Notes: a model not told the origin generated them from the sequence alone. A DNA stretch of 64,000 nt from Ophiocordyceps camponoti-saundersi (nom. inval.) (GCA_003339415.1 PDHQ01000015.1:248001-312000); one strand, 5' to 3'. Counted from the stretch's first letter, positions 35,625 to 48,466 are shown. Program-made: numbers and translations.

Positions 35625-37993
35625 TTATCTCATCTTCATCTTCTCCTTCTCGTCATCGTCTTCTTCCCTCTCCGTCTCGCTCTCCGTCGTCCCGTCTCCC
35701 CCTCCCACGCCCAACAAGGCATCCAGACGACGGTGATGATCATGGTCGTGCTCGGACTGGGGAGCGAGAGAGGACAAACTGCTCGGCGTCTCCCTACAGC
35801 CTCGATCGACGAGCCTCTCGAGTCGTAAGCGGTTCGCTACGAACTTTAGTTTCGGAAAGGCGCTTTGCTTCCCCTCGTGAAGGATCCTCGCTAGCCGTCG
35901 GTCGTCCGGGTCGGAGAGGATGTTCCAGAAGTCGGACGGCGCGGAGGAGGATGACGAAGGCGGCCAGATGGTGATGTTGCCGCTGAAATCCTGCAGCCAG
36001 AGCTGGCTCCAGTCTTGTCCTAGAGGTCGGGGGAGGAGCTCGGCGTGGCGGATGAAGCGTAGCCACTTCTGCATGTCGAGCTTGAGGTAGTTCTCTATGG
36101 CGGACATGAGGTAGCCTCCCCTCCAGCCGCGGCCTTTGCGGTGGGCTACAGGGTGGCCTACCGTTCCGCGGGAGGAGAAGAAGAAGGCGTTGACGTGGGG
36201 GTTTGCCTGGCTGACGATGGTGAAGTTTACGTTGAAGTGGGTGTTTAGAGCCCTTATCGGTATGTCTGTTCGTAGGCTTCCGTCTTTCCACTTTTGGCCG
36301 AAGGAGAAGGGTGATAGGGCGTATGATGGTGCTGATGAAGGAATCAACGATGGGGATGGAGATGACGGGTCTTGGTCCGAGCTTCGTCTCGTCTTGGCCA
36401 TTAGCACGACTGGGTTGAGGATTCCCGGCACGGCGGCGGAGGCGAGGACGGCGGACCAGATGACGCAGTCGGGACTGGTGAGGTAATTGCAGAGCAGAGT
36501 CGGAGAATGGGCGTCGGCCGAGACGCAAGAGATGTTCAGGACGCGACCTGTCCTCTCGTACGCCTCCCTGAAAGTCAACGATCCCCTCGTCCACCAACTA
36601 CACTGCTCCGCCCAAGCCAAGGCGTCGAACCTAGCCCCCGTCCGCCACCACCTCGGGAACCAGACGGAGAGGGGCTCGTGACAGGCTCTAATCCGACGGG
36701 CGAGTGCGGGCACGAGAAGCCGCCGAAGCTCGTCGTTTGTCCTGGTGCCGACGAGGGCGGCTATCAGGGCGCCTCCGCTCGTGCCGGCTAGGACGTCGGG
36801 GAGGAGGTCGGCGTCGAGGAGGGCGCGGACGACGCCTAGGTGGTAGTAGGCGAAGGCGGCGCCGCCGGAGAGGCAGAGAGCTGTGCGGCCGTAGTTTGCG
36901 CGGGCGTGACGGAAGAGTCTCGTCTTGGAGTCTGGATCTAGCTGGTTTGTGGACAGGATGAATCTGAGGCTGGAGTCGACTTTTTTTTTGAGATTTGCCT
37001 CTTTCTCAGCATCTTTCCTTTGTGTGACGAAAGGGGGGGAGGGTATATATGTCTGTGTTCTTTTTTTTTACCTTCATCCACAAAGTTCTGCACCAGGTTC
37101 TTCGTCCCGTAATAAGTCTGGCTATAAAGCCTCGAGCTCTCGACGCCGACGAAATTATTCTTAACGCAAGCTTCAAGCAAAGAAGCCAAGCCGATGACCG
37201 ACGACCTGTCACCGTCACCGCCATCAGGGGACGATGACGACGACGACGACCCCCCCTCCTCTCTCGCCTGAGCCTTACCCCTGAGGCAGGTCAACTGTTC
37301 GCAAACGCGTCTGACGGTACCGGAATCATAATACGCGAAATCATCCTCCTCCCTCCACCGCCTCCTCCCGAGGAACCCATCGAGTTCGCGCGCGGCCTCC
37401 ACCCAGTCGCGGTAGCTAGACGTGCTCCGCATCTTACGTCGCAGCGTGCCTCGCCGTCCCCTCCAGGTGAAGAGGTATTCGTAGCCCCAGATGTACCAAC
37501 GGGTCGCGACGTAAGCCAGGCTCAGCCACGCGAGCCAGGTGCCGACGAAGAGGAGAAGAGGCCATTTGAAGAGCTGGTATAGATGACCTTCTCGCGTCTC
37601 GTCTTTTGTTCGCGTGCCGAGGAGGGCGTGTTTAGCTCGTCTGCGTCGTTGTCGTCGTCTGCTGCTGCTGCTGGCGGTGGTGGCGGTGGTGGTGGTGGAG
37701 GTGTTGCTGCGGCAACGGTTGAACCTTTTCGTCGTCGTCTTGTCCGTACCTGTATCGTCCACCCCGGTGATGTTGACTGGCGGAACGTCATCGAAGAAGC
37801 TTCCCACCTGAGAAGCCCGTTTCGTGATGGACGCTGGCTGTGACGGACTCCGTAACGGATCGGGAGCCCGCAGTGCTCGCTCGAAAGCTCTCAGGTCGGC
37901 ATCGTGGATGAAGTCGACGTCAAAGTCCGGTAGGCGAGAGGTGTCAAAGGCCTCGGGCGGGAAGCCATAAGTCAAGTTTGTATCAGACGCCAT
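35625..37993 (-). CDS. Patatin-like phospholipase / triacylglycerol lipase (TGL family)
   Basis: Probably a lipid-droplet or membrane lipase that hydrolyses triacylglycerol or phospholipids. Model: complement of 35625-37000 and 37072-37993, giving 765 aa. The 71-bp intron joins VDE and EANLKKK in phase. A membrane segment lies at about 140-163 (WPLLLFVGTWLAWLSLAYVATRW), followed by the family's N-terminal domain (YRDWVEAARELDGFLG). The patatin domain begins at TALCLSGGAAFAYYHLGVV (oxyanion loop). The nucleophile is Ser382 in AGTSGGAL (GxSxG) and the catalytic Asp is D547 in WKDGSLRTDIP. Both catalytic residues are present. The C-terminal part is low complexity and charged. The family includes yeast Tgl3/4/5 and filamentous-fungal homologues. 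Which paralogue this is cannot be told here. Confidence 0.9.
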
Positions 37994-38453
37994 CGAGTAG
38001 ATAGATGATGATGGGCTGAGAGCGTGTGGGAGTCAGAGCGTGAGACGGTGAGAGATAGAGAGATGGATATAGAGAGAGACTGAGTAATCAATCGGATTGT
38101 TGGGATTCTTTATCAAACTGACGAATCATTATCCTACCTATGCTAACGGTAACACACCACCATCAGCCCGTCACGTGTCTCTGGCCTGTCCGCCGCCGCC
38201 TTCTCCTCCTCCTGCTCCGTCCGCCGCCGCCGCCGCCGCCCAAGCAAAAAGTCGTATACCAAACCAACGATACACAAAGGACCTTCATGAGGTAGGCTGT
38301 TAGATGCTACCTAGAAGGTGAGTAGCGCCCTATCCAGACAGGTAGGTGGGCAGACAAGCCAGGTAGGGAAAGACAGGGTAGGGGTGGTTGGTAGTTGGAA
38401 CTGTAGAACAAATACATACGCATGCTCGATAGCGAATGCACTCTCTCTCCCCA
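37994..38453. other. Spacer between SAR1 stop and the patatin gene
   Basis: 460 bp with the patatin-gene promoter. Contains GA-rich sequence next to the start, a CCG-rich run near 38221-38239 and TAGG words. No gene seen. Confidence 0.4.
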
Positions 38454-39266
38454 TCACACATACTGCGACAACCACCGTATACCATCACCATAACCTTGCC
38501 GCATCACCACCGAGCACATAAACACCTCGACCGGCCGAATGCCTTCGAGCTGAATCTTTCCCTTGCCCGTCGTCTGATACAGGCCGAGCTGATGGCGCAG
38601 CTCGTCCTCCGACACCGCATCCGGGTGATCGATCTTGTTGCCGAGGATCAGGAACGGAATCTTGGACAGCTCCTCCATCGAAAGCAGCGCGTCCAGCTCC
38701 GCCTTGGCCTCCTGGAGCCGCTCGTGATCCTTGGCGTCGACGAGGAAGACGACTCCGCTGACTTCGAGGAAATAATCGCGCCAGATTCGTCGTGCCTGCT
38801 GATGACCGCCCAGGTCGAACGTCGTGAACCGTACGTTTCCGACGGCGAGCTCTTCCGATGCTAATCGTTCATCCCCCCAATTTTCGTCAGACTTTGAACT
38901 TTTTCTTCTTCTTCTTCACTTTCATCTTTCATCTCCTCTCTCTCCACTTTCTCTCGCGGAACTCACTCGGATGTAGCGTCGGCTGCAGGACGGCAACTCG
39001 ATCGTTCTGTCGACACGTCAGTCTATCCGTTCGAAACACTCCTCCTCGTTTCTTCCCCCCCCTCTCAAAAGTCCCTAACCTTGAGCATATGTAGCAGCGT
39101 CGTCTTGCCCGCGTTATCAAGTCCCAGGAACAGTAGCTTGGCATGCTTGTTGACCAAGCCCAGGGACGAGAGCATCTCGTAGACTGAGCCCGTGTTTCTC
39201 TCACACGTCAGGTCGCCGCCGTCAACAGAGAAGTCGGAAAAACGTACACCAAGAGAAGAACCACAT
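38454..39266 (-). CDS. SAR1: SAR1 small GTPase (COPII)
   Basis: GTPase that inserts in the ER membrane and recruits Sec23/24 and Sec13/31. Model: complement of 38454-38860, 38967-39006, 39080-39183 and 39248-39266, giving 189 aa, the family length. The tiny first exon (MWFFSW) is accepted because its GTACGT donor joins in phase to [10 protein letters not shown] and gives the standard amphipathic N-terminus. Motifs: P-loop GLDNAGKT 27-34, switch I Thr in PTLHPTSEE, DLGGH 70-74 with the catalytic His74, NKID 129-132, and the C-terminal [18 protein letters not shown]. Introns are 64, 73 and 106 bp. Its exchange factor SEC12 is also in this window. Confidence 0.95.
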
Positions 39267-40986
39267 GGTCAAGAAGTCGTCGTCGTCGTCGTCGTCTTCG
39301 TCACTTGGGGTTGGAGGGGAAAAAAAGCCAGAAGCTGTTGTTGTGAAACGAATGATGCTCTTGGATGGTGACGAAGGATGTCACGTTTTCTCTCTTCGGC
39401 AACTTGGCCAAAAAATCGCCGTTGCTGCCTCGTCTCTAAGGCATCAGCCAGAGCTGACATGAATCTCTGACTCGACCATTACGTAAGTCAGAAGAGTCAT
39501 GTGATGTAGAAATTGCCTCTCCAACGAACGGCGATGACGACGACGATGGCAACGACAACAAACAAACAAACGAATTACAAACAACAATAAATCAGTATAA
39601 GACCTGAACAAGCCACTTTCTCTGCAAGCCGAGTACGCATCTCTTCTTCACCCAATCCGGCATGGAAAATGCGATAGTCAACCGACTCTACCTTTAGGAA
39701 CTAGGCTCGTGTGCTTCCCGTCTCCCGTCTATCAGAGTAGAATTCCCTCACTGTTAAGATGAACGAGCTAAGGAAAAGCAGATTCATGCCTTCTTTACAT
39801 CGGTATGTATGTACATATGTGTATACATCCCTCCGTCGTCATGACGACAAATAGTGCCCTCCAGTCCGCCATCTACCTAGAAAGCCTCACATACGTATGC
39901 ATGTATGTACATCGCCGGTAGTGAAAACTAAGAGGCTCCCATCCGCTTCAAGCACATATCCGTAGCCTCAACCGGTCCGCATAGCCTCCAACCACGCATC
40001 TGTTTCACAATCGCAAACTCCTATCGAGAAACCTCGACTCTGAATATACGTAAACCTTCGCTTCCTTGCGTTCACCATATTCATGTAAATCATCTACGTC
40101 TTCCAGATCAATGAGAGACAGACCATTCAATGCCTCATTATTGACCCCCGCGTAAAACGTGTCCGTCGGAAACCCGGAACCGGAACGTTGACCCGGGGCC
40201 AGCCGGGGGCCGGAACCGGAGCCGCATCTGACGACGACCGATGCCGTCACCGCATCATGTGTAGCGAGTGAGTGGCGAATGCTTTCTTTCGTCGTCTCAC
40301 GCGTGACTTCTCTCCTTGATTGCAAACCTCAACATCGTTTATTCGTTCACGACGTGTCATTTCACATACATACTATATGGAGTCAAGAACCTTATCGAGA
40401 TTCCCCGTGCACAGTCAAGCATTTACGAATATCCATTATTCATCTCCATCGTAACTCGTCACTTATTCCACACCACAACGCTATGTAGGTACTAGGTAGC
40501 AACCAACAATACCCATGGAAAAAAAACATGCCATTCATTCTGCCCATCTAATCACCATGCAGAAAGGAAAGGAAAAAGACATAGCCATACGCCGATTCAG
40601 CTGCTCATGCCGGGTATCCAAGCAAGAATAATGTACCACCCTTATGATGTATGTATGCCGGAACTCAGCCATGCCGAGCTGCAATATGAAACATAAAAAG
40701 GGATGCAGAGGAAAAAGAAAGGTGTAAAAAAGAAGAGCTGGAAAAAGAAGTGTCATATCTACAAAAAAGAGGAAAGCAACAAGTAAGAGATAAATAAGGG
40801 CCTTCGAGGCCACGCTCTGTGTGACCGGGACGCTGCGGACTGCCGTCCCGATGTGAGTGAAGAGAAAAAAAAAGTAAGAAGATAAAGGGTGAAACAAGTG
40901 AACGAGTCAAGCCCAGCCTGTGTCTTTCCCCCACACACGAACCCTTTAGTCCGCTGCGGCGCCTCGGCGGACGGCCCATGAAGAGC
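39267..40986. other. 1.7 kb intergenic region, no supported gene
   Basis: Lies between the SAR1 start and the DUF2457 stop. It holds TACATA/ATGTATG repeats near 39800-39910, and a tandem-like CCGGAACCGGA motif twice near 40172-40225. A 106-codon frame at 40005-40325 (-) has no domain and is not called. Confidence 0.45.
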
Positions 40987-42163
40987 CTAGATGGAAATGA
41001 CATAGTTGCCCTGATCCTTCTTGCCGGCCATGAGAAGGCCTAGCTCCTTCATACGCTCGGCACCCCGGCCCGGCTGAGGTTTTCGCTCCGGAATCTGGCC
41101 GCGACGGGCTCGATTGCAGTACTTTTGATAAAACTTTTCCTTGCGTCGCTGGCGCTTCCTCTCGAGCCCTTTGACGATGTCAATGGCACCGCGCACGTGC
41201 ACGTCGGCATCGTGATGGTGGTGACATTTGTTGAGGCTTCTGTCTTTCTTGGCGTGGCGGAACAGGGCAGCCGGGCGGGGCAGGGATTTTGTATGAGTCG
41301 TGTTGGGACGGCCCGCGAGCTGGAACTGGACGTGCGGCCCCTGACGGGGAGATCCGACCGGCGTCGTCAACGTCCGCGGTCCCGGCGACCGAGCTCTTCT
41401 TGGCGATTGGCGGCCAAATAGCGTCTTTGGCGACGGCGTTCGGGGGGCTGCCACCTTGTGAGGCGGCGAATGACGATGACGCTTTGGGGGCGGAGGCGAG
41501 TGGTGATGACGCTTCGGGGGCGGAGGAGAGTGGTGGTTATGATGACGCTTAGGGGGGGGAGGCGAGTGGGGATGACGCCTCGGCGGCGCGGGCGTTCGGA
41601 ATTTGCGGCGCGACCGGTCCTGGCCGTGGTGTAGGTCTTCCATCTCGCCGTGGACGAGAACATCACTGTCACTGTCGTGGACGACGGCAGTGTACATGTC
41701 CTGGTCGTCGTCATCGTCGTCATCCGGATCCGAGGCCGGGAAGCTCGGGTCGATGTCTTGCGGGATGATGCGCAGCTTGCCGTTCCGGCGGGCGGCCAAG
41801 CACGAGAGATATGCCTCCTCGAGAGGCTTGTCCTCGTCCAGGGTGCCGCAGACGAAGTCCGTGCTGTCGGGCAGGTCGGGCGTCTCCTCCTCCGAGTCCT
41901 TGTGGCGCCTCGTCTTGATGGGCCGGGCAATACCGGTCGTAACAGCAGACGAGTCCGACTGCGGTTCGGCGCGCGAGCTTCTGCGAGCGGGTACAGCGGT
42001 GATGCGGTTGGCAACACGACCGGGCGTCCAGAGGGTCATGTTCTCGTCTTCGTCATCTTCGTCATCCGACTCGGCGAAGCCAGTCTCTTCATCGGTAGAG
42101 TAGCCGTCGGAATCGTCGTCTTGATCCTCACCGTCATCTTCCTCTTCCTCCTCGTCTTCTTCC

Positions 42164-42205
<42 letters not shown>

Positions 42206-43083
42206 GCATCATCGACTGCCTCGTCTGCCTCTGCCTCGGCCTCTTGATTCTCCTCCTCCTCGGCCTCGGCCGCTAGGCGGCGGAAGCGATTCTCCTTGGT
42301 GAGCGTGTCGTTGATGGTCAGCTTGGTGGTGTCGGCGAGAGGGTGTCCCTTTCGGATCCACTCCTCCTCACGAGCGGTACCGCTGGCGAACTCGTGAAAT
42401 TGTGAGGCATCGTTGTAGGGATCCTTGGAGTTGGCGCGAATGAACTTGGGACGGTTAAGTGGCGACTTGCTAACCGGTTTGCGAGGAGACAGGGGTTGCG
42501 ACGGGGGGGCGACAACGGTAGACGACCCTTGGGGCGTCGGCGAGTCAGGCTTGACCGAGGACTCGGGCGCGTGAGCGGCAAACTTGATGCATGATCTCCG
42601 GGGGGCTTGAGCAGCCACTGGTGCGGCGGGCTGTTGCAGAGGTTGGGGCTTAGCAGCGCAGGCGAATTGAATGCAGCGTCTCTTGGGAGGAGTCTTTTCC
42701 TTGACGTCAATGGATTCGAGACACATGAGGGCCATCTCGGGGATGGGCGGGCTGGGGGTGTTGGTGCGACAGGGACTCGTCAATCCCGTGTCGCTGCTGA
42801 GATCGGCAGTGGAGGCGATGCTGATGTTGCTCGTCATGGAGCGACGACGCTGGTTGTTGATGGCAGTGTAGTCGTAATTATCGTCGTCGGACTGGCCCAT
42901 GATGGCTTTGGTGAGCAGAGACGAATGCAGGCCATGGGGGCGAATAGCGGTCCTCTGAAATCTCTGAGGCGAGGGCTGTTGCAATCGAATCTCTGGCGGC
43001 TCGTCGACGTCGTCTTCCAGATCAGGAGTCGCACAGGCGAGAGCGTCGAGGGTAGAAGCCGGACGAATGTTGATGGTATTCAT
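40987..43083 (-). CDS. DUF2457 family protein (extensin-like, acidic low-complexity)
   Basis: 698 aa from MNTINIRPAS; an in-frame Met 15 codons upstream precedes a hydrophobic artefact and is not preferred. The conserved block at about 225-285 (RPKFIRANSKDPYNDASQFHEFASG, then WIRKGHPL, LTINDTLTKENRFRRL) matches what I recall of fungal DUF2457. Two short Cys motifs precede it (RRCIQFACAAK, RSCIKFAAHA). After it come a long Asp/Glu stretch (about 290-350) and a His/Pro/Ser repeat region of four HSPPPPKRHH-type units (about 520-570). A basic C-terminus ends the protein (GLERKRQRRKEKFYQKYC). It is likely nuclear or cytosolic; function unknown. It stands alone, with a 5.4 kb gap upstream. Confidence 0.72.
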
Positions 43084-43840
43084 GGTGGCGAAGAGGAAGA
43101 AGGAGAAGAAGGGAAGAGGGAGAAGCAAGAAAGAGGGAAAAGAGGAAAAGAGGAGAGGAGTGTAGGTATGTACTGTACGGGTATGTCGGGAGGCGAGATG
43201 GGTGGTGGTGGTGTATCAAGAGATCTACAAACCAGTGCAGACCCCGTGCTCGTCAAGAGCGAATGAAGAATGCCGATGTCCCAGAGGACGGCTTTGCTAT
43301 AATTGCAGGGCTGTCATTGTCGGATACGGTTTTTTCTGATTTGAGGATGCGAAAGTGCGGGAATCCGACGAGGACGAGGAGGGGGGAGGGAAATCTGGTG
43401 GCGCAGAGACAGTGTTTCTTTTCTTTTCCCGTTTGGTGACGCGGACCGGGGTGGCGGTGAGGCAAAGTCGCCTCGAAGGAGTCGAGCCGAAGACGGGCGT
43501 CAGCAGGGAAAATTGATTGGACGGGAGGGGAAAGATGGTCGATGGGTGAGAAGTGACGGGGGAGAAGAGGTAGGTGGTGATAGGATAGAGGTGGTATGAT
43601 GATTATGAAGAGGAGGAGGAGGAGGTAATAATGAGGAGAAGAAGGAGATAGCAAGGTAAGAAGAGGAGGGATAAGCGCGAGGGAAGAGTAGGAAGGTACG
43701 GATAGGTAGGTAGAGAGTAATAGCAAGAGCAAGAGCAATAGTAAGAGAGGGAGAGGAGAAAAGCAGGTAGGTAAGGCGAAAAGGGGGGAGCGGGAATGCG
43801 GGAAAATGAAGAGGAGAGAGGTGAGGGGGAAGAGAGAGGG

Positions 43841-43842
<2 letters not shown>

Positions 43843-43886
<44 letters not shown>
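43843..43886. repeat. (AG)n microsatellite
   Basis: 22 uninterrupted AG units about 760 bp upstream of the DUF2457 start codon. Confidence 0.85.
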
Positions 43887-43888
<2 letters not shown>

Positions 43889-45277
43889 GAGGGGAGGGCA
43901 AAGAAGGAAAAAAAAATTCGTGCGGTCCGGCAAAGGTAAAGCGGTGCCGACAATGGTTGGTTTTGTTCAGGTACAGCGGGAGAAAGTAGACTAAAGCACT
44001 GACAAAGGCGAGAGGTTACAACGAGTCAGGTACCGAAGAAAAAGAGACAGAGAGAGGAGAGACAGGACGAAGGAGTCTTTGCCGGGACGGAGACCGGGGG
44101 GGGGGCGACACGAGGTAAAGGAAGGAAGGAAGGAAGGGAAAGAAAAAAAAACACACACGCGAATTGACAAGGAAAAAAGAAGGAAAAAAGAATAAATAAA
44201 TAAATAAAAGAAATAATCTAGAATAAAAAACAGGGGGGGAGGAGGAAGAGGAAGTGGAGGAAGAAGAAGAAGAGGAGGAAGAGGTAAAGGAGGGGCGTGT
44301 GGAAGCGCCGGGAGAGGGAACCAGGACAAGGAGGTGGGGTAGAAGGGAAAGGGGGGGGTGGAGTGAGAGAGAGAGAGACACACACACAGAGAGAGAGAAA
44401 GAGAGAGAGACAGAGAGAGGGAAGCCTGATTTCCTCCTAGGCTCCTATGAGGCTATGACTTGTGAAAGCTACCACCTCGGTATCCGTACATAGGTACTCG
44501 CACAACGCGTCAAAAAAACACCGTACTATTCGGCCATCCCGACAACGAGTCACTCTCCATCTCTCCATCACCATCTTCAAGTCCACAGTCCACCGCACAT
44601 GTGCCAATGCATGCATTCATTCACCTACTCCTCCAATTTGACTCATCCTTTTTTGTTGGGGACAAGCGATAGAGCCATGACAGTACCTCCAAGGTAAGAA
44701 AAAAAAAATAGACTTGCTTATCTATCTCTCTCAAGCCATTTCCATCCTTTCCCTCGACAATCTAAACGAACAGACTATCGATGTTGCCGACCTACCTACT
44801 TAGTACGGAGGAGAGAAAGAGAGAGAGAAGCTAGATCCAACAAAGCCTCCGTGCGACGTCTAAAATGCTCTCCGTATCCGTACATGTATCATGACTTGTT
44901 GCCCATCTTAGTTCACTACTGTGGCTGTGGCTGTGACTGGCTGGGCTGAGCTTGTCTTTTTTTCGAGAACAAACGGCGAGGCCGCTCCGCGTATTTGAAA
45001 TTGTTGTTTCTTTTGCCCGCCCTATTCTGTTCTTTTTTCCTACCCACCAACCGTGCGCGGACCGTTCGGGATTCCTGACTCTCGCTCTCTCTCTCTCTCT
45101 CTTTTTTGTTTCTTTTTTTCTGTCTGCGGTTACGACTGACTGACTGACTGATTAACTTTCTTCTCGCCTCTCCCCCGCATCTGTTTCTTCTCCGTCTCTG
45201 CTTGCATTTCTTTTGCTTGATTCATTCATTCTCTCACATTCACTGGAGCCTACCTATGCACATACAATGTATGCACC

Positions 45278-45347
45278 TATGCATGCATGTATGCATGTGT
45301 GCACATACATATGTATATATGGATACATGCATGCATATGTACACGTA
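45278..45347. other. Alternating purine-pyrimidine tract (Z-DNA/cruciform-prone)
   Basis: 44 bases (45278-45321) and then 25 bases (45323-45347) alternate pyrimidine and purine without a break, mixing TGCATGCA, GTGTGCAC and TATATA blocks. Several nested palindromes are present. Such tracts can adopt left-handed or cruciform forms; function is unknown. Confidence 0.7.
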
Positions 45348-46808
45348 AGCGGCCCACGTGTGCGTCTCGCCTCCTCCTCTTTTTAGTCCATGCCGCGCCG
45401 GCGTAGAATAACACTTATATAGGTAACTTCGTATATATACATATAATACTCGATATTTTCATATATGTGCCTAGAGGTAGTCTACTATGTTCGTCTATAT
45501 ATATATTTACGGGCGCCTACCTGTTCGCCTATTCTTATATATAAACGGATATATATATAGACAGTAAACGTGAACATATGCATATAATATATAGGTAGGT
45601 AGGTATGTTTAATTGTTCATGCATACATGCTTAGTGCTACTGTGTGAAGCCCGTGACCGGACAGCCATGAACCACATGCTAGACGTCGTCTGCGTTGCCA
45701 ATTAACCTTGTGCGACCAACAGCCCAGAGTATATGTGTATATATGTATTCCGTATGCATGTATGTAGTACGGATATAACAGCGTCGAACGACAAGAAGAA
45801 ATAAAAACGAAAGAGGTAATAATATTCTTCTGCTGGTAATAAGCTCGGTCCCCTTACTTCCCTATCCCTATCCCCCATCCCCTATCCCTATCTATCCTAT
45901 CCCCTCTCGCCACCTCATGCAGCGTCCCGAACTGATACTTAAGCTTACAACGCCGGCATCGCCAGGAAGGAAAGCCGATCATTCACACATGCTACAATAT
46001 CCGTACTAACTTACATACTTGTGTATATACATAGTATAAACGAAAAATGCCGTGCCATCCATCGGGTAGGTAGCCTATCGATTTGAAAAGGACTAGTTAG
46101 GAGAGAGGAGGGGAAGAAGGGGGAAAAGGGGAAGAAAACGCCTCTCTAATTTCACTATCCCCGGGCCAGCGTTTGACTTGGCGGCGGACACAGCTAACCA
46201 CTACCTGCGAATACATATACACGTGTACTAGTAAGTTAAGACAAAGGGGGGGTAAGGTATAAGCGGAAGAAGAGAAGAGGAAAAGACGAGCAAAGCGAGA
46301 AGAAGAAAAAGAGCCCTATAACGCTACCTGCCTGCATATATACATATATATACATACATATATATACATACACATGGTGATATTCGTACGGATACTTCCG
46401 TACGGACACATGGATGGACACATGCAACACTTTACCTCGCCTACCCGTAAACAGATAAGACACAGCACACAGGCGTGTATGAGGACGTTTGCTGTGTGTA
46501 GGTAGTATGAATGTATGCCACAAGTCTGCATATATGAATACATACCTACATATATGTACGCACTCACGCACATGCATATATGTACACACGGCGCCAAAGA
46601 AGAAAACGCCTACATATATACATATGTAGACGTAACTGGACGGAAGCGAAGAAAGAGGAAGAGGGGGTGGTGTGTCATCGCAGCATCATCAGCATCAGCA
46701 GCACCAGCATGTGTCCCCCTCTCCTCTCTTGTCTTGTCATGTCTTGTCTAGTCTCCTCGGTCTCTACCTACCTACCTAGGTAGGCCATCCTGTCTCTTCC
46801 CTCTCCCC

Positions 46809-46809
<1 letters not shown>

Positions 46810-46883
<74 letters not shown>

Positions 46884-46939
46884 NNNNNNNTTTTTTCTTG
46901 TGTGTTCTCTTTGCTCTCGGAGGGGGGGGGGGGGGGGCC

Positions 46940-46971
<32 letters not shown>
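46810..46971. repeat. 72-base poly-C run, N-gap (46884-46890), G16 and C31 runs
   Basis: C run at 46810-46881, seven Ns, about 30 bases of unique sequence, a G run at 46922-46937 and another C run at 46941-46971. The mirrored C/G/C arrangement around an N-gap suggests an unresolved assembly join. Confidence 0.85.
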
Positions 46972-46972
<1 letters not shown>

Positions 46973-48466
46973 CGCACGGCTTACGCGGGCCTCATTGCCG
47001 CCTTCATCAAGCCAGCCAAGGCTCCTCCGCACGGGCTGGCCGTCCCGTCCGTTTCGGCGGTGAGAAAAAAGAAAAGAAAAGAAAAGAAAGAAAGAAAGAA
47101 AGAAAGGCTTTACTTACATAGCTCCCTGATTTGGTCTGATCACGAGCTTATACGTGGTATTTCTGCCTGCCTCACTCTGATACTACGGTAGAATGACTGT
47201 TCTGATACACATGTTCGTAAATACATACATGTAATCCGTATTTAACAATCTGTACGGATTATGCATCTCTTCTAATACTTTACGGATACCTTTTACATAT
47301 ATGCATACGGGTACGGATTACATGTTGATGATCCCATCTGCCTGCCTACATATTTCCACGTCTATAACCGTACGGATACACACACGAACACATGCCCTAC
47401 ACATGCATCCATCCACCTCCCCCATCTGCCTACCTACCTACTGACATACATACATGCCTACTTCAACATGATACACCACCCCCCCCCCCCTCCCCAAAAG
47501 ACACCACCCATCCATTCCCCCCTCCCCAGACCGACAAATACGAATCTAGCAAGCCCTTCCTCTCAAACCACCTACCTACCCGCATCGATAGCTTTCCCCC
47601 CTCCCTCCCTCTCTCAATAGCGTGAGACACCTCCCTCGAACAAACCACACAGTTCCCCTCCTCCCGTTGCAGACGCCCCTACACCGTCAACCGCACCGTG
47701 ATCATCATCATCATCACCATCATCCACCAACCTATGTACTACCTCTCCATCTAGCATGACAACTTCCCCTTCCCCCACACCACCCCCCCCTTTCCAAAAC
47801 AGCACAATCAGATGACCTTCTCCTCCTCCCACCCCCTTTCACAAACAAGACCGAGAAAAGGAAGGAAAGACAAGGGGACTAAATCATGTACGCACTCACT
47901 CACTCACTCACAGTACGTGTTTCGAAATCTCCTGTTGATCAACACAAATTTCCCCCAACAAGCAAATCGCCGCGCGGGCCGGTGAAAGCCGCTCTCCTCT
48001 TGGCTCCGTCATCTCCCCTTCCCTCCCCTCCCCTCTCAACGTCATCCCTCATCTCAAGAGAAGGGCTTTCTACAACCTCCTTCTTTTCTGTTTTCGAAAG
48101 CTAATCTTTTCCCGCCTTCCATGACACGACGCGAGAGTCACCCGTCAAATGTCCGCGTCATCGTCATCATCCACGCTGTCCGAACAGCTCCCTCTCCACA
48201 GACGTTGACGCTTCCTCTTCCTCTCTCTCTTCCCCTATCACAGTAAATCAATACGTGTATTCCTTATCCGGTTTTTCTTCTTCTTCTTCTTCTTCTTCAT
48301 CGTCTTCCTCTTCTTCTCTTCCTCTTTACAGCCTGGTTTTCCCCCCCATTTTTTCCCTTTCCTCTCCGTTTAAAACCCCTCAAGCCTAGACCAGTCCAAT
48401 GCCAACATCACAACACACACTCACACACACACTCACTCACTCACTCACTCGCACACACACACACCC

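Larger units (their letters stand above)
43084..48466. other. 5.4 kb intergenic region rich in microsatellites and poly-C; no supported gene
   Basis: Between the DUF2457 start and the DENND11-like stop. It contains (GA)n, AAAGA, ACAC, TACATA and CTT/TTC repeats, many GTACGGATAC and CCTACCTAGGTAGG words, an AT-rich patch (about 45400-45600), an alternating purine-pyrimidine stretch (45278-45347) and an N-gap in poly-C. Long open frames near 43253-43933 and 43991-44387 are translated GA/CT repeats and are not genes. Confidence 0.6.

Noticed and set aside
43253..43933. 226-codon - strand frame upstream of the DUF2457 gene
   Set aside because: Translated (CT)n and related repeats; no conserved segment.
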